NCBI RefSeq assembly: GCF_002013375.1
Contig: NZ_MAEW01000007.1
Location: 124,001-188,000 of the forward strand
DNA length: 64,000 nt
Origin: Mycobacterium sp. D16Q13
Lineage (GTDB): Bacteria > Actinomycetota > Actinomycetes > Mycobacteriales > Mycobacteriaceae
Reading direction: 5' to 3'
A program made the position numbers and the translations under genes. Below the pieces are notes generated by a model. That model saw nothing but the letters and a program-made list of their open reading frames with translations. It did no database searches and was not told the DNA's origin. Every line of letters begins with the position of its first letter. The stretch's first letter is position 1. Shown one piece after another: positions 59,551 through 64,000 of the stretch.

Positions 59551-59762
59551 ACCCATCACCCACCCCGGGGCACCCCCCGTCGCGAAGCACACCCAGCCAG
59601 GGCGACCCCGCTTGCACAGTCGTTTATCTCTCCGAAGTTTTTTTTCCACACCAAACCCGCCAGAATCCCCAGACCCGTACACACAGCGAGGCTGACTGGT
59701 GGTCGGGGTCATGCGGATCCACTGGTGACGATGCCCCGACCGCCCCCGGTGGTGCTCGGTGA
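59547..59762 (+). CDS. Possible small phage ORF (71 aa), uncertain
   Basis: 71 residues from GTG 59547, in GTGA register with both neighbours. The composition (Pro/Ser/Thr-rich, e.g. NPSPTPGHPPSRSTPSQG) is unlike a folded protein, and a run of eight T lies within (59638-59645). Exact fit in the overlap ladder is the only support. The segment may instead hold a regulatory site. Confidence 0.35.
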   Translation: MNPSPTPGHPPSRSTPSQGDPACTVVYLSEVFFPHQTRQNPQTRTHSEADWWSGSCGSTGDDAPTAPGGAR

Positions 59763-60007
59763 CCGGGCCGGTGAGTGCTGCGGCGCAGTTGATTCGAGCC
59801 GCCAAGTCTGGTGCCGGGACCGATGAGGGCACCGCTTGCCTGGATGGGCTGGACCGTGACGAGCTGGTGTCGCTGCTGCGCTTGGTCTATCCGCTGCTGG
59901 CTGAGTTGTACGACGTTATGGCGGCGTCGCAACGTGCCCGCCAGGCTCGCAATGACCTGGCGTTCGGGGAACTGGTACAGCGTCTCACCGAGGATGACGC
60001 GCAGTGA
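59759..60007 (+). CDS. Small phage protein (82 aa)
   Basis: 82 residues from a GTG. The helix-rich body (DGLDRDELVSLLRLVYPLLA, then ASQRARQARNDLAFGELVQR) suggests a coiled or four-helix packing. No family recognised. GTGA overlaps at both ends. Confidence 0.65.
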   Translation: MTGPVSAAAQLIRAAKSGAGTDEGTACLDGLDRDELVSLLRLVYPLLAELYDVMAASQRARQARNDLAFGELVQRLTEDDAQ

Positions 60008-60192
60008 TCGCCACCGATCGGCAGCTGGCCGCTGCGCGCGGCATCGTGACCGCTGCACGCAATTTAGGTGACGGTGAGGCCTATGTCGAAGCCTGTTACA
60101 TCCACACCAAGGGCTTGAGCCGCGATGATCTAGTCGCCGTTATCGAGCTGCTTGGCGGGATGCTGTCCATCCAGTTCGAGGGCAAGGCATGA
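60004..60192 (+). CDS. Small phage protein (62 aa)
   Basis: 62 residues from GTG 60004. Helical, related in style to the previous gene (DRQLAAARGIVTAARNLG, SRDDLVAVIELLGGMLS). No family recognised. GTGA overlap upstream and ATGA overlap with a doubtful ORF downstream. Confidence 0.6.
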   Translation: MIATDRQLAAARGIVTAARNLGDGEAYVEACYIHTKGLSRDDLVAVIELLGGMLSIQFEGKA

Positions 60193-60344
60193 CCCGGCGT
60201 GTTGTGTCGCCGCGATTGTCGTTATGGCGCGCTAGAATTGGCGTAGCTCGGTATCACCGAACACGCCGAACGCGGCAAGGGTCGCCACCTCGGACAACGG
60301 GTCACCATGCGACGCAAGCGATTACGCACGTCCAAACTAGGTGA
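60189..60344 (+). CDS. Possible small basic phage ORF (51 aa), uncertain
   Basis: 51 residues from ATG 60189 in ATGA overlap; Arg/Thr-rich (MTRRVVSPRLSLWRARIG, RTRRTRQG). It overlaps the next gene by 38 nt in another frame, which weakens the call. The stretch 60225-60300 may instead be a leader or promoter for the protease genes. Confidence 0.25.
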   Translation: MTRRVVSPRLSLWRARIGVARYHRTRRTRQGSPPRTTGHHATQAITHVQTR

Positions 60345-60765
60345 TCAATTGACTATCAACATCATTCGCAGCTCCGATCTGGGGCTACAGCCTGACGGCA
60401 CAGTCCGTGGGCTACTACTGCCGTATGGGCAGACATCCGGTGAGCGTTTCGAGCCGGGAGCTTTCGCCCGGTCGATCCGTGAACGCGGCGACAAGATCGC
60501 CGTGTACGACCAAAACCACAAGCGCATCGGGCAGGTGACCGAATTGTGGGAGCAGTCTGACGGGCTGTACGCCGCATTGCAGGTACAGGGCACCCGTACA
60601 GGACCACTGTCCGTGGCGTTCCGGCCAATCAAGGAACGCACCGAGGGCGATGTCCTGGTGCGCACCGAGGCGGCGCTGATGGAGATCAGCGTCGGTGTTC
60701 AGCGCAACCGGAAACCCCTGCCGTTCTCCGTTGCGGCAGCGCGTCTCCGACTGCTCGACCTGTGA
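60307..60765 (+). CDS. HK97-family prohead protease-like protein, complete core
   Basis: 152 residues. The layout GTVRGLLLPYGQ, FEPGAFARSI, QNHKRIGQVTE with the catalytic His (71), LSVAFRPIKER with the likely catalytic Ser (102), and ALMEISVG (about 123-130) fits peptidase U35. It matures phage capsids in HK97-type assembly; here no capsid gene follows. ATGA overlap with the next gene. Confidence 0.7.
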   Translation: MRRKRLRTSKLGDQLTINIIRSSDLGLQPDGTVRGLLLPYGQTSGERFEPGAFARSIRERGDKIAVYDQNHKRIGQVTELWEQSDGLYAALQVQGTRTGPLSVAFRPIKERTEGDVLVRTEAALMEISVGVQRNRKPLPFSVAAARLRLLDL

Positions 60766-61172
60766 CCGCCATCCTGACTCGCTCGGTGCCATGCACCCTG
60801 CGGGCCGTCGATACCGGCAGCGGTGAATCGGACGGGCTGACCTTCGAGGGATACGGGGCGGTGTTCAACGCACCCACCCGGATCGACTCGTGGGAAGGCC
60901 GTTTCGATGAGCAGATCTCACGCGGTGCGTTCGTCACGTCACTGCGCGAGCAGACGCCTAAGTTCCAGTTCGACCACGGACACCACCCGATGATCGGCTC
61001 CCTACCCATCGGCGCCGTCACGGACATCTACGAGGACGAGCGCGGGTTGTTCGTCCGGGCACGCATGGCCGCATCCCAGTTCTGGGAGCCGCTGCACACC
61101 GATGGATCTTTCCAGGGTGTCCAGGGCCTCCATGGGGTCACATCGCGGGTTGCGCGGTTTAGTCCGTTTTAG
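60762..61172 (+). CDS. HK97-family prohead protease-like protein, 3' truncated
   Basis: 136 residues. GLTFEGYGAVFNAP, EQISRGAFVTSL and KFQFDHGHHPMIGSLPIG (His region) parallel the preceding gene and canonical prohead proteases; the sequence continues to ERGLFVRARMAASQFWEPLHT, then leaves the family without the Ser-containing strand. The last roughly 25 residues (DGSFQGVQGL…) overlap the 3' end of the antisense PIN-like gene. I read this as a truncated gene created by recombination at the border of the cargo. The name of a working enzyme should not be transferred. Confidence 0.65.
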   Translation: MTAILTRSVPCTLRAVDTGSGESDGLTFEGYGAVFNAPTRIDSWEGRFDEQISRGAFVTSLREQTPKFQFDHGHHPMIGSLPIGAVTDIYEDERGLFVRARMAASQFWEPLHTDGSFQGVQGLHGVTSRVARFSPF

Positions 61173-62027
61173 TAGCGAGATGCCGTAACCGAGATCATCG
61201 ACATGTTTGCTTCCGGATAGCTCGACTTCTGATGGCATTAGGTACATAGAGTAGCCACGGATTGTTTCGATATGCTGAGCTCGGGATTTGGAATCAACGA
61301 GGTCATCATCCTGAGTTACTATCGCCACCTTCCTGAATCGGCGGTGGGCGATCCGCGCAAGCCCCATCGGCCCAAGGTCGATCAGCCGGGCGTATTGCAT
61401 GTCCCAAGCTGCGGACCACGCCTTATTGGCTAGTTTGTCAGGCGATTCTCCGCCGCCTAGATGAAATATTCCGCGCGCGTCAGTCTTCGCATTTCCCTCA
61501 CCCAGTAGAGCTTGCGCAGCTAGTGCCGATTCGTACGAGAGTAGGTAGCCGAATTCGTGCATCATCCATTCGACGTACTGATCAAAAGCCCACCGGCCGC
61601 CTCGTTTAGAGGCCCCTTGGAATAGGCTGGATAACCGGAGCATCGGCGCGTAGCTCATTATTAGCCCTTGGAGTGGGTGATGGTCCTTCCAGGGGAACGG
61701 GACGCCTTTTGCCCATTTCTTGTCGCGCTTCCAGGGTGGCTGCTTATTGGAAAATTCAGCCTTCACACGTTCAGGTTCCCAGTCGAGGACACGCTCGGTA
61801 GCCCATTGGAGTGATCGTTTCTGCATTTCGTCGAATTCGCCGGTCCGCTTCCAAGCGTTTTCTTCTACACCCCACCCGCTGGTGATATGAGTGCTCGACC
61901 TAAACCGCGAATACGGGAACGACAGCAGAAGCTGTTCAATATCTTCAGCATGATCTCGACTTTTACCGAAGTAGAATCTCGAAATATGCAGGCAGACGTT
62001 TTGGTCTAACACAATAAGATCTGGCAC
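61002..62027 (-). CDS. PIN-like domain protein of unknown function (candidate defence cargo)
   Basis: 341 residues from GTG 62027. VLDQNVC (Asp8) at the N-terminus and KVAIVTQDDDLVDSKSRA (about 233-250, Asp240-242) mark a PIN-like RNase fold; WDMQYARLIDLG (Asp209) may give a third acidic site. The centre (about 55-200) is a helical insertion unlike short VapC toxins, and no antitoxin is adjacent. Residues about 286-341 are antisense to the truncated protease. G+C is well below the backbone. Possible roles are anti-phage RNA cleavage or a free-standing toxin; neither is shown. Confidence 0.55.
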   Translation of the reverse strand: MPDLIVLDQNVCLHISRFYFGKSRDHAEDIEQLLLSFPYSRFRSSTHITSGWGVEENAWKRTGEFDEMQKRSLQWATERVLDWEPERVKAEFSNKQPPWKRDKKWAKGVPFPWKDHHPLQGLIMSYAPMLRLSSLFQGASKRGGRWAFDQYVEWMMHEFGYLLSYESALAAQALLGEGNAKTDARGIFHLGGGESPDKLANKAWSAAWDMQYARLIDLGPMGLARIAHRRFRKVAIVTQDDDLVDSKSRAQHIETIRGYSMYLMPSEVELSGSKHVDDLGYGISLLKRTKPRNPRCDPMEALDTLERSIGVQRLPELGCGHACPDEQPALVLVDVRDGADG

Positions 62028-62381
62028 TGATTTAGGATCGTTGTCTGAATCCGAACATGTAGTAGCTGCCTATGCGAGATACGGCTGTTTCTCTCTCATT
62101 GCTGGCGAGGCTGTTGACCATGTCACTAACTGTAGGCAGCTAGGCGACTGCGTCAACCTAATTTCGCCCAGATCGAAGGAAACATTGGAACACTTCGTGA
62201 CCGCTGAACGCCCGCACAACGGGAGGCCGCAGGACCGCTCAGCAACCGAGCTAGCCGCAGCGTCAATGCTGAGCTCCCGGCAAACTAATGACGGAGTCTG
62301 ACGAGCCGGGGATGCTCTATGTCAGCAATAGCTGATCTCGGTTGCGCCCAGACAACCAGATGTGCGCCGAACGCGTTGCGC
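62028..62381. other. Intergenic region between two cargo genes
   Basis: About 350 bases, lower in G+C than the backbone. It must include the PIN-like promoter. A plus-strand 86-codon frame starting with TTG at 62041 lacks a ribosome binding site and is not persuasive. No hairpin or repeat stands out. Confidence 0.4.
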
Positions 62382-63551
62382 TTACAGACTTTTAGACCTG
62401 TAGCTTCTTCTTGGCTGACTCGGAACGGGGGCCACACGTAATGAACCAGGCGCGACCTCGCCGTATAGGGCGGCCGCGCGCGGGCTGGTCGGCACCGAAT
62501 AGTCCTCGTTTGGCGGCACCTGGGATACGACGTTGATGATCGGGTGACCGATCTCGGGCCAGGCGAATGCGATCATCTTGTAACTGCTCGCCGGAAATCC
62601 CACCCGCGTGAAGGTAATACCGCATGGGCGGTGTATCCGCCGCACCGGCGGCGTCTCGAAACTGATGAGGAACTCGAATCCAGCGATCTGGACATAGCCA
62701 CCGAGAATCTCACTGCCCATACTGGCTGGCCGAAGTCGGATGGCCTTTGGTATCGCGGGTTCATCGACATCGTGGTCGAGTAGGACATACAACCCCCATG
62801 CGGGCGGCCATTCTGCTCCACGCCAAAGTATTTCGGCCAACTGCTGACGCGTGACACCGAGGCGGAAGCGGTAGGCGGGCTGACCGTCCACTTCGATCGC
62901 CCCGGCCTCAATGGCTCCCCAGAGAACTTTGAGCATCCATAGTTCGATGTAGGGGCCGCTGACCATAGTGAATCCACGCGGAAAGCTGCCGCGGTCATCA
63001 TTGCCCAGATACCTGAAGATGTCTAGGTGGTCCTCCAACGAGTGCCGGAAGAACTCGGCCGCCATCTTGTCTAAGGGTGATAACGCATTGTTATGGCGGC
63101 GACACAGCATCTTTCGAGACAGTGACGCACGACCAATCGTCTTACGCCGTTCGGATCTTTCCTGCCATGCCGCACCCTCAACGACCACGACCTTCCCGTC
63201 TGCCGAGATTGCACCGAGCACGTCATCAGTGATGAAGTGCTCCCGCGTCAGTTGCTCGTCACAGTCCTCACTCACGCGCGCGTAGCAGCCCGGGTTCGAA
63301 TACCCGGTGCGTGGGCCCGTGAGCAATGGTGGGGGTGCCTGGGCAATCCAAGATCCGTCGTTGGCCCGATGACAGTTGGTGGCACGTCGATACGATCCGC
63401 AGGGACAATGGTCCTCAGGCGGCGGTCCGTACCACTGACTGACGCGCACATCAGCATCTCGGATGACTCGTTCATCGAGCCGTCTAACGGCACGCTCTAG
63501 TCCTTCGCTCACGTTCTGACGATATCGTCGGATACCGCTATAAGTGCGCAC
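62382..63551 (-). CDS. SEC-C motif plus HNH-like domain protein (candidate defence nuclease)
   Basis: 389 residues. An N-terminal SEC-C zinc motif, CPCGSYRRATNCH (Cys49, Cys51, Cys60, His61), precedes a treble-clef, HNH-like unit: Cys89, Cys97, REH at 103-105, then MLCRRHNNALSPLD (Cys150, His153, Asn154). The remaining 220 residues form an uncharacterised α/β domain with Trp-rich stretches (EWPPAWGLYVLLDHDVD) and a Ser/Arg-rich tail. SEC-C plus HNH-like combinations occur in uncharacterised defence-island genes (from memory). It could restrict phage DNA or act as an effector. Start GTG at 63551; no adjacent methylase. Confidence 0.55.
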   Translation of the reverse strand: MRTYSGIRRYRQNVSEGLERAVRRLDERVIRDADVRVSQWYGPPPEDHCPCGSYRRATNCHRANDGSWIAQAPPPLLTGPRTGYSNPGCYARVSEDCDEQLTREHFITDDVLGAISADGKVVVVEGAAWQERSERRKTIGRASLSRKMLCRRHNNALSPLDKMAAEFFRHSLEDHLDIFRYLGNDDRGSFPRGFTMVSGPYIELWMLKVLWGAIEAGAIEVDGQPAYRFRLGVTRQQLAEILWRGAEWPPAWGLYVLLDHDVDEPAIPKAIRLRPASMGSEILGGYVQIAGFEFLISFETPPVRRIHRPCGITFTRVGFPASSYKMIAFAWPEIGHPIINVVSQVPPNEDYSVPTSPRAAALYGEVAPGSLRVAPVPSQPRRSYRSKSL

Positions 63552-63816
63552 CGCATCACTTTATTGGTTGACAATCACGGCTGAGACCTACGTCAGGCAT
63601 GATGGACCACTCGGTAATTCAATGCCCAGGCCCCGCAAATTGTTTTCAAGGCGCAACTGCAAATGAGCATTCGGCTACCTCCAATAGACCCATAATCCAA
63701 TCTGGACGCCGGGCAAACACCCGATATGACAGATCTCAGCCCAACCCTCCACAGTGATCACCCTCCAAACACTCCCGGAGGTGGTTCAATTTTCCGAGAA
63801 CCCAGGAGGGTTAGTT

Positions 63817-64000
63817 TCAGGAACCAGTTTCAACACTGGTCGTACTTCTTAAGGCCGATACGATCTGTTCACGCGCAGCGACTCCGTCCTGAACGGTTCG
63901 CCAGATTGGGTTCTCCGGCAGGAGATATCCAAGTACATTGGCAATCCGCCGCCGATCCGTGTTGGTGAGTCGATCCTGCAGTTCAGCTAGTGGATACCGC
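63817..64000 (-). CDS. C-terminal end of an unknown gene, cut by the window edge
   Basis: An open minus-strand frame of 60 codons enters from the right edge and stops at 63817-63819. The readable part is a normal-looking helical C-terminus (PLAELQDRLTNTDRRRIANV, then ENPIWRTVQDGVAAREQIVS) of low-G+C coding style. The short dyad AACCC-AGGA-GGGTT (63799-63812) immediately after the stop could be a small terminator. A plus-strand 80-codon frame over the same bases looks like a shadow. Confidence 0.5.
   Translation of the reverse strand, partial: RYPLAELQDRLTNTDRRRIANVLGYLLPENPIWRTVQDGVAAREQIVSALRSTTSVETGS

Larger units (their letters stand above)
54411..64000. mobile_element. Integrated phage-like element (left part, phiRv1/phiRv2-like)
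   Basis: Everything from the tRNA-Arg 3' end rightwards is unlike the conserved mycobacterial backbone to the left. It has a tyrosine integrase, XRE repressor, excisionase-like gene, a ladder of overlapping small genes, a replication-type gene, prohead-protease-like genes and unusual cargo. G+C falls from the core level: 29 of 60 at 61201-61260 and 27 of 60 at 61261-61320. Terminase, portal and major capsid are absent in the window. phiRv1/phiRv2 of M. tuberculosis share this style (integrase, excisionase, prohead protease). The right boundary and its attR copy are not seen. Confidence 0.85.

Noticed and set aside
62041..62301. 86-codon plus-strand frame between cargo genes
   Set aside because: TTG start without ribosome binding site, no homology recognised and no overlap register with neighbours.
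63280..63310. GGTTCGAATACCC as T-arm of another tRNA or as attR
   Set aside because: It lies inside the SEC-C/HNH-like coding frame and the surrounding bases do not form a cloverleaf or match the tRNA-Arg 3' end.
63726..63968. 80-codon plus-strand frame at the right edge
   Set aside because: Unnatural composition; the minus-strand frame ending at 63817 is the better reading of these bases.

Overview
The window is high-GC actinobacterial DNA with mycobacterial gene content and order. The run rne–ndk–DUF4233–folC–valS … rpf–mobA–korBA … clpX–clpP2–clpP1–tig … nei–rpiB–Rv2466c-like–pepN … HNH–glbO–aglA–(Rv2474c-like)–thioesterase–gdh–ettA–ssb follows the Mycobacterium tuberculosis Rv2444c–Rv2478c segment, as recalled. 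Genes absent from that segment in M. tuberculosis are interspersed: YibE/F, the TetR/desaturase block, an M48 protease and DUF559-type genes. Multiple mycothiol-linked enzymes also fit. A rapid-growing Mycobacteroides (abscessus/chelonae group) is my best guess, but species cannot be proven here.

Layout. 1–7.5 kb: RNase E (3' part outside the window), ndk, and a tightly overlapping valS–folC–DUF4233 operon. 7.6–13.5 kb: DUF937 protein, FAD monooxygenase, VOC protein, YibE/F membrane protein, mobA, a short resuscitation-promoting factor with a long AT-rich leader, and a small secreted protein. 13.7–20.2 kb: the 2-oxoglutarate:ferredoxin oxidoreductase korAB, and a molybdopterin oxidoreductase (FdhF/YdeP type) with its sulfurtransferase fdhD. 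MobA nearby supplies the molybdenum dinucleotide cofactor step. 20.2–25.6 kb: a YiiX-like C92 protein and a FabR/DesT-like TetR regulator divergent from a ferredoxin reductase and acyl-lipid desaturase, with an 18-bp FabR/DesT-style operator between them. 25.6–30.4 kb: the proteostasis cluster clpX, clpP2, clpP1, tig with a ClgR-type box, then tRNA-Pro and tRNA-Gly. 30.4–54.3 kb: mostly conserved housekeeping genes, including base-excision repair, pepN, glbO, aglA, the large NAD-glutamate dehydrogenase, EttA, an SSB-family protein, allophanate hydrolase and a CopD–CtaG fusion. One gene (Rv2474c-like) is frameshifted. One AbiEi/DUF559-type gene is bracketed by two nearly identical 61-bp palindromic repeats.

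54.4–64.0 kb is an integrated element next to tRNA-Arg(TCT). It carries a tyrosine integrase, an XRE repressor, operator dyads, an excisionase-like HTH protein, a ladder of very small genes overlapping by 1–4 nt, a replication-type protein, an HTH protein, and then two consecutive HK97 prohead-protease-like genes. There is no recognisable terminase, portal or capsid gene. The second protease gene breaks off before its catalytic serine. Immediately after it the strand switches, G+C falls (29 of 60 bases at 61201–61260) and two uncharacterised genes follow: a PIN-like protein and a SEC-C plus HNH-like protein. A further gene enters from the right edge. The layout resembles small phiRv1/phiRv2-type or satellite-like elements, with what looks like a defence-type cargo in place of the virion genes. 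This cargo is the most novel part of the window. The right attachment site is not visible, so the element probably continues past 64,000.
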